Source of the DNA: Streptomyces olivaceus
GTDB lineage: Bacteria > Actinomycetota > Actinomycetes > Streptomycetales > Streptomycetaceae
Assembly: GCF_000721235.1 (NCBI RefSeq)
Contig: NZ_JOFH01000007.1
Location: forward strand, 1-64,000
Length of the DNA: 64,000 bases
Direction of reading: 5' to 3'
Shown: positions 8,470 through 16,775 of the stretch, piece by piece
Position numbering within the stretch: the stretch's first letter is position 1
Layout of the letters: each line of letters begins with the position of its first letter
The notes under the pieces: model-generated
Database searches by the model: none
Seen by the model: only the letters and a program-made list of their open reading frames with translations
What the model was told of the DNA's origin: nothing
Made by a program: the position numbers and the translations under genes

Positions 8470-9402
8470 GTGAGAGTGCTCGTACTCGTCGCTCCCGGCC
8501 AGGGCGCCCAGACGCCCGGCTTCCTGACTGACTGGCTCGCCCTTCCCGGCGCCGCGGACCGCGTCGCCGCGTGGTCCGACGCCATTGGACTCGATCTCGC
8601 CCACTACGGCACCAAGGCCGACGCGGACGAGATCCGTGACACGTCCGTCGCCCAGCCGCTGCTGGTCGCCGCCGGACTGCTGTCCGCCGCGGCACTCGGT
8701 GACATCGGGGACATCGCGCCCGGCGCGGTCGCGGGGCACAGTGTCGGTGAGATCACCGCCGCCGCCTGGGCGGGCGTCCTCGACGACACCGCCGCGCTGT
8801 CCCTCGTACGCCGTCGGGGCCTGGCGATGGCCGAGGCCGCCGCGGTCACCGAGACCGGCATGTCGGCGCTGCTCGGCGGCGACCCCGAAGTGACCGTGGC
8901 GCACCTGGAGCGGCTCGGCCTGACCCCGGCGAACGTCAACGGCGCCGGTCAGATCGTGGCCGCCGGCACCATGGAGCAGCTGGCCGCGCTCGCCGAGGAC
9001 AAGCCCGAGGGCGTGCGCAAGGTCGTCGCGCTGAAGGTGGCCGGCGCCTTCCACACGCACCACATGGCGCCCGCCGTGGACGAACTCGCCGTGGCCGCGA
9101 AGGCGCTGGAACCGGGCGACCCGAAGGTCACGTACGTGTCCAACAAGGACGGGCAGGCCGTCGCCGGCGGCGCCGAGGTGCTGGACCGGCTGGTCGGCCA
9201 GGTGGCCAACCCGGTCCGCTGGGACCTGTGCATGGAGACGTTCAAGGAGCTGGGCGTCACCGCGGTCATCGAGGTGTGCCCGGGCGGCACGCTGACCGGG
9301 CTGGCCAAGCGGGCGCTGCCGGGCGTGAAGACGCTGGCCCTGAAGTCCCCCGACCATCTCGACGCGGCCCGCGAGCTCGTCGCCGAGCACACCCAGGCCT
9401 GA
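8470..9402 (+). CDS. fabD: Malonyl-CoA:ACP malonyltransferase (FabD)
   Basis: A 310-residue protein that moves malonyl groups from malonyl-CoA to the acyl carrier protein, providing extender units for fatty acids and, in Streptomyces, also for type II polyketides. The nucleophile motif GHSVGE is present with Ser91. The N-terminal LVAPGQGAQTPGF and GAFHTHHM with the catalytic His are also intact. The start is GTG at 8470 (GTG 8476 is possible), with a purine-rich GAGAGAG site just upstream. It is the first gene of the fabD-fabH-acpP-fabF operon, and 16 bp separate it from fabH. Confidence 0.96.
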   Translation: MRVLVLVAPGQGAQTPGFLTDWLALPGAADRVAAWSDAIGLDLAHYGTKADADEIRDTSVAQPLLVAAGLLSAAALGDIGDIAPGAVAGHSVGEITAAAWAGVLDDTAALSLVRRRGLAMAEAAAVTETGMSALLGGDPEVTVAHLERLGLTPANVNGAGQIVAAGTMEQLAALAEDKPEGVRKVVALKVAGAFHTHHMAPAVDELAVAAKALEPGDPKVTYVSNKDGQAVAGGAEVLDRLVGQVANPVRWDLCMETFKELGVTAVIEVCPGGTLTGLAKRALPGVKTLALKSPDHLDAARELVAEHTQA

Positions 9403-9418
9403 CAAGGAGCGCGAGAGC

Positions 9419-10486
9419 ATGTCGAAGATCAAGCCCAGCAAGGGCGCCCCGTACGCGCGCATCCTCGGCGTCGGCGGTTACCGTCCGACCCGGATCGTGC
9501 CGAACGAGGTGATCCTCGAGACGATCGACTCGTCCGACGAGTGGATCCGCTCGCGCTCGGGCATCGAGACCCGGCACTGGGCCTCCCCCGAGGAGACCGT
9601 CGCCGCGATGTCGATCGAGGCGTCCGGCAAGGCGATCGCGGACGCCGGGATCGACGCCGCGCAGATCGGCGCCGTGGTCGTGTCGACCGTGTCGCACTTC
9701 AGCCAGACCCCGGCCATCGCCACCGAGATCGCCGACAGGCTGGGCACGGACAAGGCCGCGGCGTTCGACATCTCGGCGGGCTGCGCCGGCTTCGGCTACG
9801 GACTGACGCTGGCCAAGGGCATGATCGTCGAGGGTTCGGCGCCGTACGTGCTGGTCATCGGCGTGGAGCGGCTGTCCGACCTGACCGACCTGGAGGACCG
9901 GGCCACGGCCTTCCTGTTCGGCGACGGTGCGGGCGCGGTCGTGGTCGGCCCGTCCCAGGAGCCGGCGATCGGCCCGACGGTCTGGGGCTCGGAGGGCGAC
10001 AAGTCCGAGACGATCAAGCAGACGGTCCCCTGGGACCGCTTCCTCCCCGACCTCCGGCTCCGCGCCGGCGGGGGCACCCCCACCGGCGACGTCTCCGAAC
10101 TGCCGCTCGACTCCGAGGGCAACGTCAAGTTTCCTGCGATCACGCAGGAGGGCCAGGCGGTGTTCCGCTGGGCCGTGTTCGAGATGGCGAAGGTCGCGCA
10201 GCAGGCGCTGGACGCGGCCGGAATCAGCCCGGACGACCTGGACGTCTTCATCCCGCACCAGGCCAACGTGCGGATCATCGACTCGATGGTGAAGACGCTG
10301 AAGCTGCCGGAGCACGTCACGGTCGCCCGTGACATCCGCACCACCGGCAACACCTCGGCCGCCTCGATCCCGCTCGCCATGGAGCGGCTCCTGGCGACCG
10401 GCGAGGCCAAGAGCGGCGACACCGCGCTCGTCATCGGCTTCGGGGCGGGTCTCGTCTACGCCGCGACGGTCGTTACCCTCCCCTAG
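9419..10486 (+). CDS. fabH: 3-oxoacyl-ACP synthase III (FabH) with an extra loop
   Basis: A 355-residue condensing enzyme that starts fatty-acid synthesis by joining an acyl-CoA primer to malonyl-ACP. The catalytic triad is intact: Cys122 in DISAGCAGFGYG, His280 in PHQANVRI and Asn311 in TTGNTSAAS. The start is ATG 9419 with AAGGAG nine bases upstream. The oddity is residues about 209–222 (LPDLRLRAGGGTPT), a Gly/Leu/Arg-rich stretch. As I recall, other Streptomyces FabH proteins pass directly from WDRF to a GDVSELPLDSEGN-like segment and are about 343 residues long. The stretch coincides with a 26-bp near-perfect palindrome in the DNA. Confidence 0.96.
   Translation: MSKIKPSKGAPYARILGVGGYRPTRIVPNEVILETIDSSDEWIRSRSGIETRHWASPEETVAAMSIEASGKAIADAGIDAAQIGAVVVSTVSHFSQTPAIATEIADRLGTDKAAAFDISAGCAGFGYGLTLAKGMIVEGSAPYVLVIGVERLSDLTDLEDRATAFLFGDGAGAVVVGPSQEPAIGPTVWGSEGDKSETIKQTVPWDRFLPDLRLRAGGGTPTGDVSELPLDSEGNVKFPAITQEGQAVFRWAVFEMAKVAQQALDAAGISPDDLDVFIPHQANVRIIDSMVKTLKLPEHVTVARDIRTTGNTSAASIPLAMERLLATGEAKSGDTALVIGFGAGLVYAATVVTLP
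10063..10088. repeat. Palindromic GC-rich element inside fabH
   Basis: CGCCGGCGGGGG and CCCCCACCGGCG are 12-base arms, complementary at all but one position, around a 2-base loop. The element falls exactly in the segment that lengthens FabH compared with the family. It resembles the small dispersed GC palindromes of Streptomyces genomes. The element plus its left flank can be read through in frame. Confidence 0.6.
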
Positions 10487-10588
10487 GCACCGCGTGCCGG
10501 ATCATGCGGTCCGGGACACGGAGCAGCAGCACTCGCCGCGACGCGGCGGGCCGCCACATCCTCTGGACAACAAAGAAGGAGCGCCATC

Positions 10589-10837
10589 ATGGCCGCCACT
10601 CAGGAAGAGATCGTCGCCGGTCTCGCGGAGATCGTGAACGAGATCGCCGGCATCCCGGTTGAGGACGTCCAGCTGGACAAGTCCTTCACCGACGACCTGG
10701 ACGTCGACTCCCTGTCCATGGTCGAGGTCGTCGTCGCCGCCGAAGAGCGCTTCGACGTCAAGATCCCGGACGAGGACGTCAAGAACCTCAAGACGGTCGG
10801 CGACGCGACGAAGTACATCCTCGACCACCAGTCCTGA
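10589..10837 (+). CDS. acpP: Acyl carrier protein of fatty-acid synthesis
   Basis: An 82-residue acidic ACP with the phosphopantetheine attachment motif DVDSLSM (Ser41). The ATG at 10589 is preceded by AAGGAG. It is the carrier for the FabD/FabH/FabF reactions encoded around it. The length, charge and position between fabH and fabF are those of the housekeeping ACP rather than a polyketide-cluster ACP. The 102-bp gap after fabH shows no second gene. Confidence 0.96.
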   Translation: MAATQEEIVAGLAEIVNEIAGIPVEDVQLDKSFTDDLDVDSLSMVEVVVAAEERFDVKIPDEDVKNLKTVGDATKYILDHQS

Positions 10838-10946
10838 CCCTCCGGTACCCGGGCACGAACCGGGTACCGGACTGAACCGGGCAGACTGCCCCGCCACCCG
10901 GCGGTGGCGCCGTACGAATCCGTATCCCGTTGGAGAAAGAATTCCC

Positions 10947-12236
10947 GTGAGCTCGACCAATCGCACCGTGGTCGTCACCGGTATCGGCGCAACCACACCG
11001 CTGGGTGGCGACGCAGCCTCGACCTGGGAGGGCCTGGTCGCCGGCAGGTCCGGCGCCAAGCCCCTGGAGCAGGAGTGGGCCGCCGACCAGGCGGTCCGCA
11101 TCGCCGCGCCCGCCGCCGTGGACCCCTCCGAGGTCATCCCCCGGCCGCAGGCCCGCCGTCTGGACCGCTCGGCGCAGTTCGCGCTGATCGCGGCCAAGGA
11201 GGCCTGGAAGGACGCCGGGTACGCCGGCAAGGCGGGTGAGAGCCCCGCGGACGACGGGGCCGCACACGTCGATCCGGACCGGCTCGGTGCGGTCATCGCC
11301 TCCGGCATCGGCGGCGTGACGACCCTGCTCGACCAGTACGACGTGCTCAAGGAGAAGGGCGTCCGCCGCGTCTCCCCGCACACCGTCCCCATGCTGATGC
11401 CGAACGGCCCCTCGGCCAACGTGGGCCTGGCCGTGGGCGCCCGCGCGGGCGTGCACACGCCGGTCTCCGCCTGCGCGTCGGGCGCCGAGGCCATCGGCTA
11501 CGCCATCGAGATGATCCGCACCGGCCGCGCCGACGTCGTCGTCGCGGGCGGCACGGAGGCGGCGATCCACCCGCTGCCCATCGCCGCGTTCGGCAACATG
11601 ATGGCGATGTCCAAGAACAACGGCGACCCGCAGGGCGCCTCGCGCCCCTTCGACACCGGCCGCGACGGCTTCGTCCTCGGTGAGGGCGCCGGCGTCGTCG
11701 TCCTGGAGTCCGCCGAGCACGCCGCCGCGCGCGGCGCCCGCGTCTACGCGGAGGCGGTCGGCCAGGGCATCTCCGCCGACAGCCACGACATCGTGCAGCC
11801 GGAGCCCGAGGGCCGCGGCATCTCCGCCGCCCTGCAGAACCTGCTGGACCGGGGCGACCTGGACCCGTCCGAGATCGTGCACGTCAACGCGCACGCCACC
11901 TCGACGCCGGCCGGTGACATCGCTGAGCTGAAGGCGCTGCGCAAGGTCTTCGGCGACGACGTCGACCACATGGCGATCTCCGGCACCAAGTCGATGACCG
12001 GTCACCTCCTCGGTGGCGCGGGCGGCGTGGAGTCCGTGGCGACCGTGCTCGCGCTGTACCACCGGGTGGCGCCGCCGACCATCAACGTGGACAACCTCGA
12101 CCCGGAGGCCGAGGCCAACGCGGACATCGTCCGCGGCGAGGCCCGCAAGCTGCCGGTCGAGGGCCGCATCGCCGCGCTGAACGACTCGTTCGGCTTCGGC
12201 GGGCACAACGTGGTGCTCGCGTTCCGATCGGTCTGA
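10947..12236 (+). CDS. fabF: 3-oxoacyl-ACP synthase II (FabF), chain elongation
   Basis: A 429-residue elongating ketosynthase. The catalytic Cys176 lies in SACASGAEAIG, and the two active-site histidines in NAHATSTPAGD (H316) and KSMTGHLLGG (H353). The C-terminus NDSFGFGGHNVV is typical. The frame is open much further upstream, but GTG 10947 is chosen because GGAGAAAG lies eight bases before it and the protein then begins at the expected VVVTGIGATTPLGG strand. It is the last gene of the operon, followed by a very strong palindromic terminator. Confidence 0.96.
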   Translation: MSSTNRTVVVTGIGATTPLGGDAASTWEGLVAGRSGAKPLEQEWAADQAVRIAAPAAVDPSEVIPRPQARRLDRSAQFALIAAKEAWKDAGYAGKAGESPADDGAAHVDPDRLGAVIASGIGGVTTLLDQYDVLKEKGVRRVSPHTVPMLMPNGPSANVGLAVGARAGVHTPVSACASGAEAIGYAIEMIRTGRADVVVAGGTEAAIHPLPIAAFGNMMAMSKNNGDPQGASRPFDTGRDGFVLGEGAGVVVLESAEHAAARGARVYAEAVGQGISADSHDIVQPEPEGRGISAALQNLLDRGDLDPSEIVHVNAHATSTPAGDIAELKALRKVFGDDVDHMAISGTKSMTGHLLGGAGGVESVATVLALYHRVAPPTINVDNLDPEAEANADIVRGEARKLPVEGRIAALNDSFGFGGHNVVLAFRSV

Positions 12237-12251
12237 GCAGCCGTCGTACGT

Positions 12252-12293
12252 ACGTGAAGGGGTCCCCACCGGCCGGTGGGGACCCCTTCACGT
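12252..12293. terminator. 42-bp perfect palindrome, bidirectional terminator
   Basis: Two 21-base arms are perfectly complementary with no unpaired loop (core GGGGTCCCCACCGG/CCGGTGGGGACCCC). It lies between fabF and the convergent DUF3145 gene, so it can end transcription from both sides. Confidence 0.9.
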
Positions 12294-12313
12294 GTGCCGG
12301 GCGGGAGGGCGGC

Positions 12314-12808
12314 TCACACCACCTGGTGCAGCCAGCGGACCGGGGCGCCCTCGCCGGCGTGGCGGAAGGTCTCCAGTTCGTCGTCCCAGGGCTTGCCGAG
12401 GAGCTTGGCGACGTCGGACTCCAGGTCGCTCTCGCCGCGCTGGGAGCGGACCAGGGCGGCGCGCAGCCGGTCCTCGGGGATCATGATGTCGCCGTGGATG
12501 CCGGTGACGGCGTGGAAGATGCCGAGCTCGGGGGTGCAGCTGTAGCGCTCGCCCTCGGCGTTCGCGGACGGTTCCGCGGTGACCTCGAAGCGCAGCAGCT
12601 GCCAGCCGCGCAGGGCGGAGGCGAGTTTGGAGGCGATGCTCGCCTGGCCCTGCCAGGAGAACTCGGAGCGCCAGGTGCCGGGCGCGGCGGGCTGCCGGGT
12701 CCAGTCGAGGCCGACGCGGGTGCCGAGCACCCCGGCGATGGCCCACTCGACGTGCGGGCAGAGCGCGCGCGGCGCGGAGTGCACGTACAGGACTCCACGT
12801 GTCGTCAC
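12314..12808 (-). CDS. DUF3145 family protein
   Basis: A 164-residue actinobacterial protein with the DUF3145 pattern: TTRGVLYVHSAPRALCPHVE at the N-terminus, LDWTRQPAAPGTWRSE in the middle, and ELETFRHAGEGAPVRWLHQVV at the end. GTG 12808 is chosen because GGAGG lies five bases upstream and the family begins at this point; the open frame extends about 30 codons further without support. The family is conserved next to the fatty-acid operon in Streptomyces, but its function is unknown. It is soluble, with no catalytic motif that I can see. Confidence 0.9.
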   Translation of the reverse strand: MTTRGVLYVHSAPRALCPHVEWAIAGVLGTRVGLDWTRQPAAPGTWRSEFSWQGQASIASKLASALRGWQLLRFEVTAEPSANAEGERYSCTPELGIFHAVTGIHGDIMIPEDRLRAALVRSQRGESDLESDVAKLLGKPWDDELETFRHAGEGAPVRWLHQVV

Positions 12809-13152
12809 CGGAACCTCCGGGCTGAGCGGGACATCTCGGAACGGGTGGAACGTCCGCGGCCGGGTGGGCCGCGTTGATGGCGAGGCTACCGTGCGCGGGG
12901 GCAAGGAGTGTGACGTACGGTCGGTCCCGGCGCCGACAAATCCGCGTCATTCACCCGGCAGGACGCCTGTACGGGTGTGAGCGCGGTGTGAGCCGCCTCA
13001 TCGCGGTCACCGGGAACCCTCGCGCGGCGTAACGGGTTGAGCACTGTGTCGAGGAGTGCGCGCGGCCACGAGCGGGTGTGCACGGCACGAGGAGTATGCG
13101 CGGTCATGCGGCGGGCAGAGGCGAGCAGGCACGAGGCGAGGGGTGGACGGCT

Positions 13153-14064
13153 ATGGGGCACGGGACGGACCGGGTGACGCGGGGCGGCCGGCGCCGGGCG
13201 CGTGCCGTGCTCGCCGTCCTGACCGTCGCCGTCCTGGGCGCGGCCGGCTGCGACGCGGCGGGCGGCGACTCGACCGGCCCGTCCCCCAGCGCGTCGAAGC
13301 CGTCGAAGCCCGCGCCGGTGTGGAACACCGGCCCGGCGTCGGTCGCGGCGGTCGGCGACTCCATCACGCGCGGCTTCGACGCCTGCACGGTCCTGTCGGA
13401 CTGCCCCGAGGTGTCGTGGGCGACCGGCAGCAGCGCGAAGGTCGACAGTCTCGCCGTACGGCTGCTGGGGAAGGACCGGGCGACCGAGCGCAGTTGGAAC
13501 CACGCGGTCACCGGCGCCCGGATGGCGGACCTGACCGGGCAGGTGACGCGGGCGGCGGCGCACCGGCCCGAGCTGGTGGCCGTGATGGTCGGGGCCAACG
13601 ACGCCTGCCGGTCGACGGCGTCGGCGATGACGCCGGTGGCCGAGTTCCGCAGCCAGTTCGAGGAGGCGATGGGCACCCTGCGCGAGAAGCTGCCCAAGGC
13701 GCAGGTGTACGTGGCGAGCATCCCGGACCTGAAGCGGCTCTGGTCCGAAGGGCGCACCAACGCGCTGGGCAAGCAGGTGTGGAAGCTGGGTCTGTGCCCG
13801 TCGATGCTGGCCGACGCGGACTCCCTGGACTCGGCGGCGACGCTGCGCCGCAACACCGTGCGGGACCGGGTGACGGACTACAACGAGGTGCTGCGGGAGG
13901 TCTGCGCGAAGGACCGGTACTGCCGCACCGACGACGGCGCGGTGCACGCCTTCCGCTTCGGCACCGACCAGCTGAGCCACTGGGACTGGTTCCACCCGAG
14001 TGTGAGCGGCCAGGCCCGGCTGGCCGAGATCGCCTACCGGACGGTCACCGCGAAGCGCCCCTGA
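13153..14064 (+). CDS. SGNH/GDSL-type esterase, probable lipoprotein
   Basis: About 303 residues from ATG 13153. The N-terminus is basic, then hydrophobic, and ends in LGAAGC, a lipobox-like site (Cys33), so a membrane-anchored extracellular enzyme is expected. A Ser/Pro/Lys linker follows. The SGNH blocks are present: VAAVGDSITRGFD (block I serine), MVGANDAC (block III Asn) and DWFHPSVSGQ (block V Asp and His). Substrates of this subgroup may be esters of lipids or sugars, which the sequence does not reveal. A longer frame to 13078 exists but would bury the export signal. Confidence 0.85.
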   Translation: MGHGTDRVTRGGRRRARAVLAVLTVAVLGAAGCDAAGGDSTGPSPSASKPSKPAPVWNTGPASVAAVGDSITRGFDACTVLSDCPEVSWATGSSAKVDSLAVRLLGKDRATERSWNHAVTGARMADLTGQVTRAAAHRPELVAVMVGANDACRSTASAMTPVAEFRSQFEEAMGTLREKLPKAQVYVASIPDLKRLWSEGRTNALGKQVWKLGLCPSMLADADSLDSAATLRRNTVRDRVTDYNEVLREVCAKDRYCRTDDGAVHAFRFGTDQLSHWDWFHPSVSGQARLAEIAYRTVTAKRP

Positions 14065-14090
14065 CCTGCGTGTGTCCTAGAGTTCCGCAC

Positions 14091-15092
14091 ATGAGCGAAC
14101 TCTTCGGCACACTTTCCGACGGCACTCCCGTACACCGCTGGACCCTGGAGCGGGCCGGCCTGCGGGTCCGCATCCTGTCGTACGGCGGGATCGTGCAGTC
14201 CGCCGAGGTGCCGGACCGGGACGGCAACAGGGTGGACGTGGTGCTGGGGTTCGCGGACCTGGACGGCTACGTGACGCACCCGGAGCCCTACCTCGGCGCG
14301 CTCGTCGGGAGGTACGCCAACCGGATCGCGGGCGGCCGTTTCCCGCTGGAGGGGCAGACGTACGCGTTGGCCTGCAACAACTGGCCGAACTCGCTGCACG
14401 GTGGCGAGCGCGGCTTCGACAAGCGCGTGTGGGACGTGACGCCCGTCGGCGACGCCGGGCACGGCATCCGGCTCACCCGGGTCAGCCCGCACGGCGAGGA
14501 GGGCTACCCCGGCCGGGTGGAGATCTCGGTGACGTACGCGCTGGAGGAGCCGGAGGGGGCGGGCGGGCCGGTGGCGCTGCGGATCGGCTACGAGGCGGTG
14601 ACGGACGCGCCGACCGTGCTGAACCCCACGAACCACAGCTACTTCAACCTGAGCGGGTCCGGCCACGCGGGCGGGCACGAGCTGCGGCTGGACGCCTCCC
14701 GCGTCACGCCGGTCGACGCCGGCCTGATCCCGGTCCCCGGCGGACCGGACGACGTCGCGGACACGCGCTTCGACTTCCGGCGTCCGCGCAAGGTCGGTTC
14801 GGGCTACGACCACAACTTCGTCCTGGACAAGGGTGTGACGGACACCGCCGAGGAGGTCGCCGAGCTGTACGACCCGGCGTCGGGGCGGGTGCTGACGGTG
14901 GCGACGACCGAGCCCGGCGTCCAGCTGTACACCGCCGACCAGCTGGGCGAGCCCTTCGCGCCCGGTGACGGCATCGCGCTGGAGACGCAGCACTTTCCCG
15001 ACTCCCCGAACCGGCCGGACTTCCCGAGCACGGTGCTGCGGCCGGGCGAGGTGTTCCGTTCCCAGACGGTGTACGGCTTCTCGGCGCGGTAG
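14091..15092 (+). CDS. Cytoplasmic aldose 1-epimerase
   Basis: A 333-residue galactose-mutarotase family enzyme that interconverts alpha and beta anomers of aldoses. Typical motifs are present: LSYGGIVQSAEVPDR, GRYANRIAGGRF, NSLHGGERGFDKRVW with its His, NPTNHSYFNLSG with the second His, and [16 protein letters not shown] with the conserved Glu. There is no signal peptide, unlike the Tat-exported relative at 31912–33060. ATG 14091 lies 26 bases after the SGNH gene, and the long frame upstream of it is only that gene's shadow. Confidence 0.93.
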   Translation: MSELFGTLSDGTPVHRWTLERAGLRVRILSYGGIVQSAEVPDRDGNRVDVVLGFADLDGYVTHPEPYLGALVGRYANRIAGGRFPLEGQTYALACNNWPNSLHGGERGFDKRVWDVTPVGDAGHGIRLTRVSPHGEEGYPGRVEISVTYALEEPEGAGGPVALRIGYEAVTDAPTVLNPTNHSYFNLSGSGHAGGHELRLDASRVTPVDAGLIPVPGGPDDVADTRFDFRRPRKVGSGYDHNFVLDKGVTDTAEEVAELYDPASGRVLTVATTEPGVQLYTADQLGEPFAPGDGIALETQHFPDSPNRPDFPSTVLRPGEVFRSQTVYGFSAR

Positions 15093-15100
15093 CCCGCAGG

Positions 15101-15190
15101 CCGGGGTTCGCCGGGCCGCCGGGGTTCGCGGGGCCGCCGGGGTTCGCGGGGCCGCCGGGGCCCGCAGGCCGGCCGGGGTTCGCCGGGCGG
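15101..15190. repeat. 18-bp tandem repeat after the epimerase gene
   Basis: Three consecutive 18-base units (consensus CCGGGGTTCGCGGGGCCG) occupy 15101–15154. A degenerate copy and a further partial unit extend to 15190. The array starts just after the epimerase stop codon. Confidence 0.85.
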
Positions 15191-15479
15191 CCGTCGGGGG
15201 CGGGTGCCGCCCCGGCCCGGCCGTCAGGTTCCGGGCCGGGGCAGTTCGCGGGGGACGTCCGCGCGGGCCCGGTGGCTCGCGGGTCGGTGTCCCGCCTCAG
15301 ACGTTAATCGCCGCGCTGATCCGGCGGTCCGTGATCGAGGGTCCGGTCCCGAGTTCGTACGAACCCTTCACAAACACCCGCGCGCAGGTCGCCGGGCCGT
15401 AGCGCGGGCTTCGCCTGTCGGGCGATACTGCCGCCGTCCGGCAGCGCGACCCCACGGCGACGGAAGGACCTGAACTCCC
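15191..15479 (+). promoter_or_regulatory. Gene-free stretch upstream of the C15-like gene
   Basis: No gene is supported here. The notable element is a 12-bp perfect palindrome, GTTCGTACGAAC (15353–15364), within a locally AT-richer segment, followed by GCGATACTG around 15422. Either could belong to the promoter of the following exported protein. The ribosome site GGAAGGA lies at about 15461–15467. Confidence 0.4.
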
Positions 15480-16775
15480 TTGACACCCATACGCGCCCGC
15501 ATCGGCGTACTCGGACTGGCCCTGGTGGCGGGGCTCGCCACCCCCGCATCCGCCACCGCGGCCCCCGTCACGGCCGCCGCCGCTCCCGCACCGACTCTCG
15601 AGGAACGGCGGCTGGACGGCGACGCGCCCCGGGAGATCCTGCGCCGCTCCGGATTCGCCTCCGCGGCACCGGCGTTCGCGCGCGGGCTCGGCCGGGCGGA
15701 CTCCTACCGCGAGGCCCGGCGGCTCGTCGCCCGCGAGGGTTCCGCCCTGTGGCGGCGGGCGGTGGACCGGGTGCAGGGGCGCGGCCCCGCCCGTGGGGAC
15801 CTCAGCCGGGACGACGACCGGCCGCTGTACTGGGCACGGCTCGGGATGACGCGGGAACTGCGGACGTGGGAGCCGGGGTTCGGTCTGAGCGAACGGCAAC
15901 GAGCCGGGCTGCTGGACGAGTTGGAGCGCACCTCGCGGGGGCAGCGCGACATCCGCCTGCCGCAGCACAGGACCGGGAGCGGTGGCGGCGGCAAGGGTGT
16001 GAAGCGGGTCCTGCTGACCGGCTTCGACCCGTTCACGCTGGACCGCGACATCCGCATCTCCAACCCCTCCGGGGCGGTGGCGCTGGCCCTGGACGGCACG
16101 GTGATCGACACGCCGGACGGGCCGGCGCGCGTGGAGACGGCCGTGTTCCCGGTGCGCTGGCAGGACTTCGCCGAGGGGGCCGTGGAGCGGGCGCTGCGGC
16201 CGTACCTCCCGAAGGTGGACCTGTTCACCACCGTGAGCCAGGGCCGGGTCGGGAAGTTCGACGTGGAGCGGACCAACGGGGCCTGGCGGGGCGGCTTCCC
16301 GGACAACGACAACGTGTCCCGCACCGAGACGGTCCCGGTCGCGGACCCGGCCTCGCAGCCGCAGTGGACGACGACCACGCTGCCGTACGCGGCGATCGCG
16401 GCCGCGGACACCGGGCGCTTCCCCGTTCTCGACAACACGGCCGTGACGGAGATCCCGGCGGGCGGCACCGAACCCGTCGTACGGCCGGACGGACCGACGC
16501 CCGGTTCGACGGCCCGGGAAGGGGGCGGCGGCAACTACCTCTCCAACGAGATCGCCTACCGGGCGACGCTGCTGCGGGACCGGCTCGGGCTGCACGGCAC
16601 GCTGCCGGGCGGGCACGTGCACACGCCGGTGCTGCAGTTCGGTCCCGACAACGCCGATCCGGCGACGGGGGCGGTCACCGACCCGGCGTTCGTGCGCAAC
16701 CGGCTGGACATCGTGGCGCAGACGCGGGCGATCCTGGCGGTGGCGGTCAGTGCGTCGGGGCGGGACCGGAGCTGA
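15480..16775 (+). CDS. Exported pyroglutamyl-peptidase-like (family C15) protein with Ser in place of Cys
   Basis: A 431-residue protein starting at TTG 15480, with a clear signal peptide (hydrophobic core to about residue 28, then ATA-A). An extra N-terminal region of about 150 residues precedes a C15-type domain that begins at VLLTGFDPFTLDRDIRISNP. Compared with the Glu-Cys-His triad of the family, Glu263 (QGRVGKFDVERTN) and His381 (GGHVHTP) are in place. The nucleophile position in NYLSNEIAYR is Ser355, where the usual motif is Y-V-C-N. The protein may therefore be inactive, serine-dependent, or a binding protein. The last 29 nt overlap the convergent EI24 gene. Confidence 0.78.
   Translation: MTPIRARIGVLGLALVAGLATPASATAAPVTAAAAPAPTLEERRLDGDAPREILRRSGFASAAPAFARGLGRADSYREARRLVAREGSALWRRAVDRVQGRGPARGDLSRDDDRPLYWARLGMTRELRTWEPGFGLSERQRAGLLDELERTSRGQRDIRLPQHRTGSGGGGKGVKRVLLTGFDPFTLDRDIRISNPSGAVALALDGTVIDTPDGPARVETAVFPVRWQDFAEGAVERALRPYLPKVDLFTTVSQGRVGKFDVERTNGAWRGGFPDNDNVSRTETVPVADPASQPQWTTTTLPYAAIAAADTGRFPVLDNTAVTEIPAGGTEPVVRPDGPTPGSTAREGGGGNYLSNEIAYRATLLRDRLGLHGTLPGGHVHTPVLQFGPDNADPATGAVTDPAFVRNRLDIVAQTRAILAVAVSASGRDRS

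Noticed and set aside
8470..12236. fabD–fabH–acpP–fabF considered as part of a polyketide cluster
   Set aside because: FasR, gene order and the absence of a chain-length factor, ketoreductase or cyclase identify the housekeeping fatty-acid operon.
10788..12269. Minus-strand open frame over fabF
   Set aside because: His/Arg/Gly-rich nonsense composition opposite a well-conserved enzyme.
15353..15364. GTTCGTACGAAC considered as a LexA/SOS box
   Set aside because: LexA sites in actinobacteria have the reverse arrangement (GAAC…GTTC); this is GTTC…GAAC, so it is left only as a palindrome.
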